From: Chondrosia reniformis
Lineage: Eukaryota > Porifera > Demospongiae > Chondrillida > Chondrillidae
Assembly (NCBI GenBank): GCA_947172415.1
Contig: OX359190.1
Location: 1,178,001-1,242,000, forward strand
Reading direction: 5' to 3'
DNA length: 64,000 nt
Numbering within the stretch: position 1 is the stretch's first letter; every line of letters begins with the position of its first letter. The notes under the pieces were generated by a model, which searched no databases, had not been told where the DNA came from, and saw only the letters and a program-made list of their open reading frames with translations. Of the stretch, positions 14,101 through 51,045 are shown piece by piece. The translations under genes were made by a program, and so were the position numbers.

Positions 14101-17100
14101 AAAGTATGGTGAGATATAGGGCAAATATGAGTGAACATCAAAATTTGTAAAACTCTTTGGATATGCTTTAAGGATGTCTGTGAATGCTGACAACAAGTTT
14201 CAGCTTCACATCTTTCCAATTGACAGAGTTACAGCACTAAATGTACATTAGATTCTTGTATACAAATTTAAAGTATGGTGAGATATAGGGCAAATGTGAG
14301 TGAACATCAAAATTTGTAAAACTCTTTGGATATGCTTTAAGGATAGCTGTGAATGCTGACAGCAAGTTTCAGCTTCACATCTTTCCAATTGACAGAGTTA
14401 CACCACTAAATGTACATTAGATTCTGCTATACAAATTTAAAGTATGGTGAGATATAGGGCAAATATGAGTGAACATCAAAATTTGAAAAACTCTTTGGAT
14501 ATGCTTTAAGGATAGCTGTGAATGCTGACAGGAAGTTTCAGCTTCACATCTTTCCAATTGACAGAGTTACAGCACTAAATGTACATTAGATTCTTGTATA
14601 CAAATTTAATGTATGGTGAGAGATACGTAGGGCAAATATGAGTGAACATCAAAATTTGCAAAACTCTTTGGATATGTTTTATGGATGTCTGTGAATGCTG
14701 ATAACAAGTTTCAACTTCACATCTTTCCAATTGACAGAGTTACACCACTAAATGTACATTAGATTCTGCTATACAAATTTAATGTATGGTGAGAGATAGG
14801 GCAAATATGATAGAACATCAAAATTTGTAAAACTCTTTGGATATGCTTTAAGGATGTCTGTGAATGCTGACAACAAGTTTTAGCTTCACATCTTTCCAAT
14901 TGACAGAGTTACAGCACTAAATGTACATTAGATTCTTGTATACGTACAAATTTAAAGTATGGTGACATATAGGGCAAATGTGAGTGAACATCAAAATTTG
15001 CAAAACTCTTTGGATATGCTTAAAGGATAGCTGTGAATGCTGACAGCAAGTTTCAGCTTCACATCTTTCCAATTGACAGAGTTACACCACTAAATGTACA
15101 TTAGATTCTTGTATACAAATTTAAAGTATGGTGAGAGATAGGGCAAATATGAGTGAACACCAAAATTTGCAAAACTCTTTGGATATGTTTTATGGATGTC
15201 TGTGAATGCTGACAGCAAGTTTCAGCTTCACATCTTTCCAATTGACAGAGTTACACCACTAAATGTACATTAGATTCTGCTATACAAATTTAATGTATGG
15301 TGAGAGATAGGGCAAATATGAGTGAACATCAAAATTTGCAAAACTCTTTGGATATGCTTTATGTATGTCTGTGAATGCTGACAACAAGTTTCAGCTTCGC
15401 ATCTTTCCAATTGACAGAGTTATTGAACTAAATGTACAATAGATTCTTGCATACAAATTTAATGTATGGTGAGAGATACGTAGGGCAAATATGAGTGAAC
15501 ATCAAATTTGTAAAACTCTTTGGATATGCTTTAAGGATAGCTGTGAATGCTGACAGCAAGTTTCAGCTTCACATCTTTCCAATTGACAGAGTTACACCAC
15601 TAAATGTACATTAGATTCTTGTACGTATACAATTTTAATGTATGGTGAGAGATATGGCAAATATGAATGAACATCAAAATTTGTAAAACTCTTTGGATAT
15701 GCTTTATGTATGTCTGTGAATGCTAACACCAAGTTTCAGTTCCACATCTTTCCAATTGACAGAGTTATTGCACTAAATGTACAATAGATTCTTGCATACA
15801 AATTTAAAGTATGGTGAGATATAGGACAAATATGAGTGAACATCAAAATTTGTAAAACTCTTTGGATATGCTTTAAGGATAGCTGTGAATGCTGACAGCA
15901 AGTTTCAGCTTCACATCTTTCCAATTGACAGAGTTACAGCACTAAATGTACATTAGATTCTGCTATACAAATTTAAAGTATGGTGAGATATAGGGCAAAT
16001 ATGAGTGAACATCAAAATTTGCAAAACTCTTTGGATATGCTTTAAGGATAGCTGTGAATGCTGACAGCAAGTTTCAGCTTCACATCTTTCCAATTGACAG
16101 AGTTACGGCACTAAATGTAGATTAGATTCTTGTATACAAATTTAAAGTATGGTGAGATATAGGGCAAATATGAGTGAACATCAAAATTTGTAAAACTCTT
16201 TGGATATGCTTTAAGGATAGCTGTGAATGCTGACAGCAAGTTTCAGCTTCACATCTTTCCAATTGACAGAGTTACAGCACTAAATGTACAATAGATTCTT
16301 GTATACAAATTTAATGTATGGTGAGAGATAGGGCAAATATGAGTGAACATCAAAATTTGCAAAACTCTTTGGATATGTTTTATGGATGTCTGTGAATGCT
16401 GACACCAAGTTTTAGCTTCACATCTTTCCAATTGACAGAGTTACAGCACTAAATGTACATTAGATTCTGCTATACAAATTTAATGTATGGTGAGAGATAG
16501 GGCAAATATGAGTGAACATCAAAATTTGTAAAACTCTTTGGATATGTTTCATGGATGTCTGTGAATGCTGACAGCAAGTTTCAGCTTCACATCTTTCTAA
16601 TTGACAGAGTTACACCACTAAATGTACATTAGATTCTGCTATACAAATTTAATGTATGGTGAGAGATAGGGCAAATATGAGTGAACATCAAAATTTGTAA
16701 AACTCTTTGGATATGCTTTAAGGATAGCTGTGAATGCTGACAGCAAGTTTCAGCTTCACATCTTTCCAATTGACAGAGTTACAGCACTAAATGTACAATA
16801 GATTCTTGTATACAAATTTAATGTATGGTGAGAGATAGGGCAAATATGAGTGAACATCAAAATTTGCAAAACTCTTTGGATATGTTTTATGGATGTCTGT
16901 GAATGCTGACACCAAGTTTTAGCTTCACATCTTTCCAATTGACAGAGTTACAGCACTAAATGTACATTAGATTCTGCTATACAAATTTAATGTATGGTGA
17001 GAGATAGGGCAAATATGAGTGAACATCAAAATTTGTAAAACTCTTTGGATATGTTTCATGGATGTCTGTGAATGCTGACAGCAAGTTTCAGCTTCACATC

Positions 17101-17670
17101 TTTCTAATTGACAGAGTTACACCACTAAATGTACATTAGATTCTGCTATACAAATTTAATGTATGGTGAGAGATAGGGCAAATATGAGTGAACATCAAAA
17201 TTTGTAAAACTCTTTGGATATGCTTTATGTATGTCTGTGAATGCTGACAACAAGTTTCAGCTTCACATCTTTCCAATTGACAGAGTTATTGAACTAAATG
17301 TACAATAGGTTCTTGCATACAAATTTAATGTATGGTGAGAGATAGGGCAAATATGAGTGAACATCAAAATTTGTAAAACTCTTTGGATATGCTTTAAGGA
17401 TGTCTGTGAATGCTGACAACAAGTTTCAGCTTCACATCTTTCCAATTGACAGAGCTACAGCACTAAATGTACATTAGATTCTTGTATACAAATTTAATGT
17501 ATGGTGAGAGATAGGACAAATATGAGTGAACATCAAAATTTGTAAAACTCTTTGGATATGCTCTATGTATGTCTGTGAATGTTGACAAGAAGTTTCAGCT
17601 TCACATCTTTCCAATTGACAGAGTTATTGCACTAAATGTACATTAGATTCTTGTATAGAAATTTAATGTA
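11150..17670 (+). repeat. Satellite array A6 with higher-order repeats
   Basis: About 38 forward monomers. Higher-order structure is visible: a six-monomer block is duplicated with an offset of 1022 bp (the same TACGTA-bearing units at 13602 and 14624 and at 13919 and 14941), and a three-monomer block is duplicated with an offset of 507 bp (16249 and 16756). A five-monomer spacing of about 846 bp separates the identical variants near 11347 and 12193. Confidence 0.9.
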
Positions 17671-18395
17671 CGGGAGTTTCGTAATAATATAAATGGCCGA
17701 CCTAGAGAAGGGAATATTGAAAATACGGTACTTTTATATGTATATTTTGAATGACGAGAACGCTTTTAAAGATTTTAATACACATGGATATTCACTCTGT
17801 AATACTTGATTGTTTTGAAGTAGTATCTGTCCATATTATAATATATGGATGTCGCTAAAGTGAAAAATCGTCAATCGACTGCTAAAGAAACTCCAAAGGA
17901 AAAAAATTGGACCATACCGAACGCTACCATCCACGACGCTCAGAGGCCGGGATCGGTGGTAACGCTCTGCCGAGTTGAGCTTTGGGTGTCACTTGCGTGA
18001 GAAGAGCCAGTTCTTCTCGATATGGCCGACTCATATGAATCCTAAGATATCAGATGCCAATCCCACATTACGTGGAACCCCCCCGAAATCCGGATTATTG
18101 GTGAGCACGTCTCTATGGCACCAACCGATTAGGAGACAGCTTCAGAGTCTAAGCGCTACCAACCTCTATGGGAACCGCAACCACCATAGAGATGTGTCCA
18201 GGTAGGCCTACTATTATAAGGTTTTATCTTCTATTTAAATAAAGTAATTGCCTATGAAAACGCTTGTGGTTGGCGAATATTCAATACTTTAGAATAGGGT
18301 ATTTTTCGATCTGCAGTAACTCGGGTATCCTTTTTTGAAATTTTACAAAACTAGCAGGATATACTGTATAGCTATATGTGCATACAGCCAAGAAG
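17671..18395 (+). repeat. 725-bp module, copy 4
   Basis: Same 725-bp length. Differences include GAGAAGAGCC in the hairpin arm (one mismatch introduced), GGGTATCC for GGGTCTCC, and AAGAAG for AAGAGG at the 3' end. The ATG frame is at 17845-18000. It joins the inverted array within about 25 bp of its 3' end. Confidence 0.85.
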
Positions 18396-19075
18396 TTTCA
18401 GCTTCATATCTTTCCAATTGATATGAAGCTAAATCTTTGTGTCAGCATTCACAGATTTCTATAGAGCATGTCCAATGGGTTTGTGAAATTTTGATGAAAC
18501 TTTAAATTTGCCCTATCTCTCACCATACATTAACTCTCTATATCTTAATTTAATGTACATTGAGGGCTGTAACTCTATCAAATGGAGAGATATGAAGCTA
18601 AACCTTTGTGTCAGCATTCACAGACATTTATAGAGCATGTCCAATGGGTTTTTGAAATTTTGATGAAACTTAAAATTTGCCTTATCTCTCACCATACATT
18701 AACTTTCTATATCTTAATTTAATGTACATTGAGGGCTGTAACTCTATCAAATGGAGAGATATGAAGCTAAATCTTTGTGTCAGCATTCACAGATTTCTAT
18801 AGAGCATGTCCAATGGGTTTTTGAAATTTTGATGAAACTTTAAATTTGCCCTATCTCTCACCATACATTAACTTTCTGTATCTTAATTTAATGTACATTG
18901 AGGGCTGTAACTCTATCAAATGGAGAGATATGAAGCTAAACCTTTGTGTCAGCATTCACAGACATCTATTGAGCATGTCCAATGGGTTTTTGAAATTTTG
19001 ATGAAACTTAAAATTTGTCCTATCTCTCACCATACATTAACTTTGTATATCTTAATTTAATGTACATTGACACTC
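18396..19075 (-). repeat. Inverted satellite array A7
   Basis: About four inverted, diverged monomers of the A3 subfamily, entered abruptly at TTTCCAATTG/ATATGAAGCT near 18420 and fading out after 19070 into a decayed unit ending at CTCTCACCATGG (about 19168). Confidence 0.88.
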
Positions 19076-19281
19076 TATCTCATTATTCAAAGAGATCGAT
19101 ATATGAAATATTTTCAATGAGTTTTGCAAATTTTAATACCTACTCAAATTTGCGCTATCTCTCACCATGGGGAAAGCGGAAATAATCCTGTAAGTGTCTC
19201 GATGGGCCGAGGAGAACGACTTTTCTGATCCCAATTATTTTCGAGAAATCGTCAATTTATTCCACTCTAATTCCAGACCAG
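19076..19281. other. Decayed satellite edge and unassigned sequence
   Basis: The first about 90 bp is a degraded inverted monomer. The rest (GGGGAAAGCGGAAATAATCC onward) has no recognisable gene or repeat. Confidence 0.5.
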
Positions 19282-20329
19282 TAAATCGTTCCAATTAGAG
19301 GAAGCTTGGTGAAGGCAGTCAGATCAATGTATGTGAATTGTGAGGCATGTGTGAAAGTACAAGGAGGCACATCGGACTGGTTCAAGGTGGAGCAGGGGGT
19401 GAGACAGGGTTGTGTAATGTCCCCGTGGCTCTTTAATGTGTACATGGACCATATATTGAGGGAGGCGAAGGAGAGGTTTAGTGGAGGAGTCAAACTGAAA
19501 GATAGAAATGTGCAGTTTCTCTTATTTGCGGATGACCTAATGCTAGTGGCTGAGAAAGAGGAGGATGTGGAGAGCAATCTAAGGATCTTAGACGGTGTGA
19601 TGGCAAAGTGGCAGATGAAGATAAACTGGGGGAAGACTAAGGCAATGGTTGTGAAAAGAGGAGGAGGTCCATGCAATGTATCGGTAAAGGGGGAGAAGAT
19701 AGAAGAAGTGAAAGTGATGAAGTATTTAGGGGCAATGTTCAATGAGGAGGGGTCATGCGAAGATGAGGTTGATAGCAGAATAGGGCTGACATGCAGAACC
19801 ATAGGGGCACTGAGAAAGGAGGTTGTAGATCGTAAAGAGCTAAGCAAGGCCACAAAATTGAGAGTATACAATGCCGTGGTGAAGCCTACACTACTCTATG
19901 GCAGTGAAACGTGGACACTGCAGAACAGGCACAAGAAGAAGCTGCAGGCAACAGAGATGAGATACCTGAGGAAAGTTGAGGGTGTCACAAGAATGGACAG
20001 GATGAGAAGCGATGACATTAGAGAGAGACTGAGGCAAGAAGATGTTATAGATACTGTAATAAGAAAGAAGAAGCAATGGATGAAGAAGATTGAAGAGATG
20101 CCAGAAGAGAGACTAGTGAAGACGGTGTATATAGAGGAGCTGCCAGGAAAGAGACCAAGAGGGAGACCGCGGAAAAGATGGGAAGATGACTTGAATTAAT
20201 GATAAAACTTATACAGAACTGTGCATGCATATATCTAAGTTCGTATATCTTTATTTTAAAGCAACAGGTCCAGTAGGTATTATAACAATATGTATTCTGG
20301 CTACCTCCTGCATAGGAGAAACGCTGTTG

Positions 20330-20361
<32 letters not shown>

Positions 20362-20373
20362 AAATCGTTCCAA
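19282..20373 (+). mobile_element. 5'-truncated non-LTR retrotransposon (LINE) with 13-bp target-site duplication
   Basis: The element body spans about 19295-20360 and is bracketed by the perfect direct repeat TAAATCGTTCCAA at 19282-19294 and 20361-20373. It begins inside the reverse transcriptase domain, contains the C-terminal part of the ORF and a short 3' UTR (20200-20333), and ends in a (TGAT)n tail of about seven units. 5' truncation, a target-site duplication and a simple-repeat tail are the hallmarks of target-primed reverse transcription. The intact reading frame and perfect duplication suggest a fairly recent insertion. Confidence 0.93.
19297..20199 (+). pseudogene. Reverse transcriptase C-terminal fragment of the LINE
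   Basis: Open frame of about 300 codons with no internal stop. It has lost its N-terminal endonuclease and the fingers region to 5' truncation, so no native start remains. The visible reverse transcriptase blocks are EQGVRQGCVMSPWLFNVYMD, the catalytic FADDLMLVAE (the YADD-type box), a W..K.N..KTKAM segment and KYLGAMFNEEG. The tail LRVYNAVVKPTLLYGSETWT followed by a basic RPRGRPRKRWEDD is the usual C-terminal region of many animal non-LTR elements. The clade (RTE-, Jockey- or CR1-like) cannot be fixed from this fragment. It is inactive as it stands because only part of one ORF is present. Confidence 0.92.
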
Positions 20374-20690
20374 GCAATTTTACACACATACGCAGTATTT
20401 CCAATACATCTCAATACTGTGGAAAATAGATATGTATCTTGGTGGATAAACGCCTGTATGTGTCTTGGTGGATAAACGCCTGTATGTGTCTTGGTGGAGG
20501 GAGGAGAGCGACTTTTCATGATACAGAAAACTAGAGATAGTGCGAGGTCCGATATTTATCGCCTTGACGGTATTAATTTGTATGATCAATATTTCAACTG
20601 ACTTGGCTTATGAGTTATGTACTCTAAGTCTAATTCCAAACTTAAGTTTTAGCGTAATGTACCGATATAGATAGATTCAAATTTCTATGT
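20374..20690. repeat. Short 28-bp tandem repeat and flanking unassigned sequence
   Basis: Between about 20430 and 20505 the unit GGTGGATAAACGCCTGTATG plus TGTCTT recurs about 2.5 times. The rest of the stretch shows nothing recognisable. Confidence 0.6.
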
Positions 20691-21200
20691 ATATATATGC
20701 TAAATAATGTTTTTAAAGAAGCTGTAGCTCCAAAAATGGTTTTAAATATATTCTGTCTATACGGAAATAGCTACGTATGTATTGTGAGAGATAGGGCAAA
20801 CATTAACATATATTTTAAACTTCAAAAACCTTTTAGAAATGTTTCATACATGCCTGTGAATGCTGACATCAAGTATAAGCTTCATATGTTGGTGTTTGAT
20901 AGAGTTACAGCCCTAAATGTACACTAACTGCTAATAAACAAAGTTAAGGTGAGACAATTTTTTTAGTTCCATCAAAATTTCAAAAACTCGTTAGACATGC
21001 TCCATTGGTGTCTGTGAATGCTGACACAAAGTCACAGCTTCATATCTATAGAGTTACAGCCCTCAATATACATTAAATTCTGGTATACAAAGTAATTTAC
21101 GTATATAGGGCAAATATGAGTGCAAATCAAAATTTACAAAACTCATTGGACATGCTAAGTAGATATCTGTGAATGCTGACACTATGTTTAAGCTCCAACA
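20691..21200. repeat. Ancient, strongly diverged satellite monomers
   Basis: Recognisable pieces of the satellite unit (GTGAATGCTGACATCAAG, AGAGTTACAGCCCTAAATGT, ATAGGGCAAATATGAGTG, CAAAACTCATTGGACATGCT) recur about every 170 bp but with heavy divergence. This looks like the eroded edge of the array. Confidence 0.75.
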
Positions 21201-21640
21201 TAAAGTGTGCCTTATATAACAGGAATCACATGTGTCCTAAAGGTATTCACCATTAAAGTGTACGATTATCTGGTGGATAATCAAAAAGTGCATTAACCTA
21301 AGTACCGGTAATAGCAATTTTAGTTGTACTTTTGGTCCGCAATCACTAACCATTCAGAAGCACGAATGTCTTGTGATAAAGTGCGCCTAGAGCACCAGCA
21401 ATCATATGGGAGCAGTTCGGGTCCACAGGTATGCACCATTTAGGTGTACGATTAGCTACTGATTAACCAAAATTGTACATTAATGTATGGGGAGGTAGCT
21501 ATATACGTATAGGGCAAAGATTAGCAGGACTTACGTAAGGCCTTATCATCTAAGAATTATTATTTAGACTAGGTCTTGTACCCTCGGTACGCCTTGGCAA
21601 TTCCTAAACTGATTCTACTTGTAAATCGATCACCCGTTAA
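21201..21640. other. Intergenic sequence upstream of POLE
   Basis: No gene found. A segment with ACCATTCAGAAGCACGAATG (about 21350) resembles, inverted, a piece near 47830 (CGCTTCTGAATGGTAAGTC), so degraded dispersed repeats are present. Confidence 0.4.
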
Positions 21641-21750
21641 CGGAAAATAAATTTCTTGACCAAAGCGGCCATTTTGACAAAGGTCAGCTGTTCTGTAAGC
21701 TTTGCGGGCGGAAGGCGCGCTTTTTGGAGGTAGAAAGCTTTCCGAGCAAA
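21641..21750 (+). promoter_or_regulatory. Probable POLE core promoter with YY1-type motif
   Basis: Compact GC- and CpG-richer stretch immediately upstream of the inferred start codon. GCGGCCATTTTGAC at 21665-21678 is, on the minus strand, GTCAAAATGGCCGC, close to the YY1 consensus common at TATA-less animal promoters. GCGGGCGG and GGCGCGC follow at about 21704-21720; E2F-type control would fit an S-phase gene but the match is weak. The transcription start cannot be fixed from sequence alone. Confidence 0.5.
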
Positions 21751-47435
<25,685 letters not shown>

Positions 47436-47464
47436 CTTAAACTTAGAAACACTGAATAATTGAA

Positions 47465-47566
47465 CTGTTTTTTGATATTAATGTACTAGATTATTATTAT
47501 GGTGTATATGGAGACTGTTTTTCGATATTAATGTACTAGATTATTATTATGGTGTATATGGAGATA
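47465..47566. repeat. Duplicated ~52-bp unit in the POLE 3' flank
   Basis: GATATTAATGTACTAGATTA and TGGTGTATATGGAGA occur twice in tandem, directly after the POLE stop; probably in the 3' UTR. I see no clear AATAAA nearby. Confidence 0.85.
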
Positions 47567-47581
47567 AAGAGATGTACTGTA

Positions 47582-47690
47582 TGTGAAAAATCTCATTATG
47601 CCTACTCTGTAAAAAGCCTATAGGGAACTAAACCTGGAGAGAACTTTGGATCAAGACACAGGAGTCTTTTCTTTCTGCTCCACTGGGCCA
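47582..47690 (-). mobile_element. Dispersed HHR-repeat, copy h (ends at predicted cleavage site)
   Basis: Minus-strand 5' end TGGCCCAGTGGAGCAGAAAG starts exactly at the predicted hammerhead cleavage position; the sequence before it is unrelated. Confidence 0.8.
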
Positions 47691-48845
47691 TGTGTGACTC
47701 AGAAAAGTACGGTAATATTAAGTAGGATATCCACGAAATACATTCATCCCCACTTCAGCCATCATAATGCACCATCATAGAAGTGATGTGTATGGTTAAG
47801 TACCATGCATCACTTAAATTTCAGTGTGCCGCTTCTGAATGGTAAGTCTTATCACAGATCACAATATAGTACACAATACAATGTCCATCTTACTGTTACG
47901 TATATATAATGTATATAATATTGACCATCCTTCACCTCAATAGCTACTGTATTTGCCTCAATTAGCTAGAGTACCCCTAAAAATTTAATACCTTGCAAGG
48001 GGCACTTCCAATGGAGCTATGAAAATTAGGTGGTGCCATCATTAGGAGGGTGGGTGCTCTAATTGTGGTATATATATGTATATCTATTACCACCTGGTCC
48101 ACTTCTATGTAATAGGAGGACATTGGTTTTCTGGTGAATATATTTTGCTGTCATGTAATCTATAAGGTTGGCATTACTTCATCTCAATAGCTTTGTTTGC
48201 ACAACATAGCTTCTCAGATAGCCTTGAAACTTGATTTATGGTTTCATAATGATTGGCAAAATACAAGCAAATCCTCTCTCTCCTCTCTATTACTTAATTG
48301 TTATCTTTATTCTCAAGAATATGGTTAGGGTGTTTCTAGTAAATAATATACATTTTAGCTAATAACTACCAAAATGTTGACGTGCTAATGTGATTCTTAT
48401 GACTATCAATCAATGTTAATGTAGCTCCATTTAGCAGGTTCAATGATAATGTAGTTAAGTAATATTAATGTTTATACCAATTCACTGTACATACACTGTC
48501 TTGAAACACACATCACACACAGTATATAAGTGTATAAAATTGTGTGTATATTAATATATAGTCATAATAATTGATGATATGCAGTATATAATATATCATG
48601 TGAATGAACAAGATAATTTGAAATTGTTATAATTTCCTCTTTATCATGTCTCTCTCTCTCTATGTAGATTTGAACATGAGACACTGTATGTATTTTCATC
48701 AAATTATAACACAGACATAAATAATTTGTTGAAAGAATGACCCATGTATATATAGTAATATTATTATGATCCAATATACACGGGTAGGTCACTTTATAAT
48801 TTACAAAGGAGTTTCTGTAAATTATTTTATTAACCATTTAAAAAA
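47691..48845. other. Intergenic sequence, no gene seen
   Basis: AT-rich. The piece near 47830 (CGCTTCTGAATGG) is shared, inverted, with about 21353. No coding exon recognised. Confidence 0.4.
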
Positions 48846-48849
48846 ACTA

Positions 48850-48992
48850 GACTCACAGAAGATCAAGATGTACAAAGTCTCTGATGAAGGGTGGAATTCC
48901 CAGAAACAGCTATCTGGCCCAGTGGAGAAGAAGAGAAGTAGGAGAAAACTCTTGTACCTTCATCTAAAGTTTTGCACTAGGGTTCATTATAA
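48850..48992 (+). mobile_element. Dispersed HHR-repeat, copy i
   Basis: Plus-strand copy from GACTCACAGAAGATCAAGAT through CTCTGATGAAGGGTGGAAT, CCCAGAAACAGCTATC and TGGCCCAGTGGAG. The hammerhead triplet is AUC in place of GUC, still an allowed NUH, though stem III pairing is reduced. Confidence 0.82.
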
Positions 48993-51045
48993 TTAGACCT
49001 TAACTTACTGCAGAGTAGATGTGTAAAACGTTGAAAAGTGATCCATTTGAAACTTAAAGCTCGTTTTATGAGATCTGATTTCTAATAATTTGCTATATAT
49101 ACCGCTATATGCTTCAGTTTAAACAAAAGTATGTAGTATAAAGAAAGAGAGACGTGATTATTGTCCTAATACGACTGTTAACTGATTTGCTGTATGAGGC
49201 ATTTAGTTGATTACAATGCTCAAATATTTTTGTGTATACATAATAACATAGAATAGTTTATATATCAAACCACGCCTAGGTATGTCTCACTTTATATTGC
49301 AGACCCAATTTAAACCGCTGGTGCGGTCTGCGGCACATATTACACATTGCTGTGTATCTTGGATTTGCAAGAGCTTTAAGTTGCTAACTACGGACAAAGG
49401 ATTCACGCCTCGACACTCGGTACGATCAAGAACAACGCATTTTCTGGAACAAAAGGTTTGTACATAAGTGTTACCAAGTCGCTAAAACTTTTGCAAACTT
49501 GAAAAATGAGATGCGCGCCTTTAGACTTGTGTGTACTTGTTCTTCAGTAAAGAGTTTTTGAAACCTTGCCAGTAGTCCATTATTCCTTAAACAAGTAGAA
49601 CCGCTGAACTACCCTTTAGAGCTACTATATGTGGTATCCTATATCCCAATGAGTAGTCGTACTAAATTGTTGTATAGCGTGTACGTAGCGCATTGACTGG
49701 ACACTTGGGTCAAGTTAAATTTACGGATTAAAAGAGACTAGAAGAAGTTGAAAATTACTGAAACGGGGTTCTCTTACTCCAATGACAAATAATAGTGTAT
49801 TTACTCCTCTTAACCACCTGGTACCTGGTGGGGCTATCTCAGAGTTAACCCTGGGGCAGTACAGTCCCAAAGCGGCGAGGAAAGTTCCTCTAGTCTGCCT
49901 CTGGCGGGAACCTGTCGGCGATGTCGCTGCCTGGTAACATCGCACACCCAAGAGAAGCTTCATGTAGTTAATCAACGATCAATAGAATGCTTTGAAATTC
50001 CTTCCTCAGTCGTACGTCTAATTTAATAAACTTTTCCCGTTTCTAAATTATTCTATTCACTAGCACGACTCACTTTTTGAGTCATTATCGAATGTGACAG
50101 TCTTGTTTCCCGCACAAACTGAACAGATGTTTACATCAACATCACTCTACTGAAATCTTTGCCCGTCTATCGTCAAAGCATATGTGTGTGTTGTGTAGCG
50201 TGACATTATATAATTTGTGTCTTCCCTAGCCGTTAGAAAACAGTCCAATTTTGACAGATTGTAAACCATATTCTAGTAAGCAGTATATTCCTTAAAGCGA
50301 TACGTGTTATTAAAGGGGGACCGTTGAAATCAAATTGTTTAATCTTTTTGAGGGGTTGCATACACCAAGTATACTGAATCCTTTGTTTATTGTGTACACT
50401 TTTGAATGTTTCCTTAATATCAATACAATGGAGTAATAATGTTTGTATACTTTTTAGTTTATTATATAAACATCCCTTGCCACTAGCCTTAACTATATGT
50501 GTATCACTTCTTAGGACTTTTGTATATATAGCTTCCATAAGTGACATATCATTAGGGCACATCTAGTTGAACTGGATTACATATGCTTAAGTGTCTTTGT
50601 GTATACGTAGTTTATATACACAAAGACACTTAGTGTAATATTTGGTTATAGTCCAATTGTCGTTAAACATTTAGATATATACGATTATTATTGTTTACCT
50701 AAATGTATAGACAATTGTGTAATTGTGTTTGCATGATGCTATTTGCTGTTTTTATACAAGGCATCTTTCAGCTTACATTACACAGCTGATAATAGTTGAT
50801 AGGTCATGCTGGATTGTGTGAATGTTAGTGTAAGCTGGTTATCACTAATAAGACAACTGGCACCTTTCAGGCCTCCATTTAATGGTTGGTTGACCTGGTG
50901 TGGAGATTGAGTAAAATAAATTTCCTAATGTTCCAAGAAAAAAGTTGAAGATACAATTTCCTTTTTGAATTTCCTATAGTTGACAAAAAATATTTTTTGG
51001 GATTTTCCGTAATTAGTAATTCTTTAATTGTACTTGTTTAACCAC
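48993..51045. other. Unassigned region with a CpG-richer patch at ~49300-50000
   Basis: No gene can be supported. 49300-49460 and 49780-49960 are richer in CpG than the surroundings and could hold an upstream non-coding exon of the sema-like gene, whose first coding exon clearly follows an intron. GCGATGT/ACATCGC near 49919-49945 forms an inverted repeat. A minus-strand open frame at 49721-49975 is not recognisable. Confidence 0.35.
50588..50632. repeat. Perfect 18-bp-stem hairpin
   Basis: TAAGTGTCTTTGTGTATA (50588-50605) and its exact reverse complement (50615-50632) around a 9-nt loop. Confidence 0.85.

Noticed and set aside
4166-17445. Repeated ~60-codon minus-strand frames beginning MERCEAETCC
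   Set aside because: Each spans a single satellite monomer and is closed by the next unit; monomer length is not a multiple of three and stops appear freely among units.
19257-20589. Minus-strand frames over the LINE and its TGAT tail
   Set aside because: Shadows of the reverse transcriptase frame, and repeats of the form SINQSINQ from the tail.
49721-49975. Minus-strand 84-codon frame in the CpG-richer patch
   Set aside because: No recognisable family and no splice context; too weak to call a gene.
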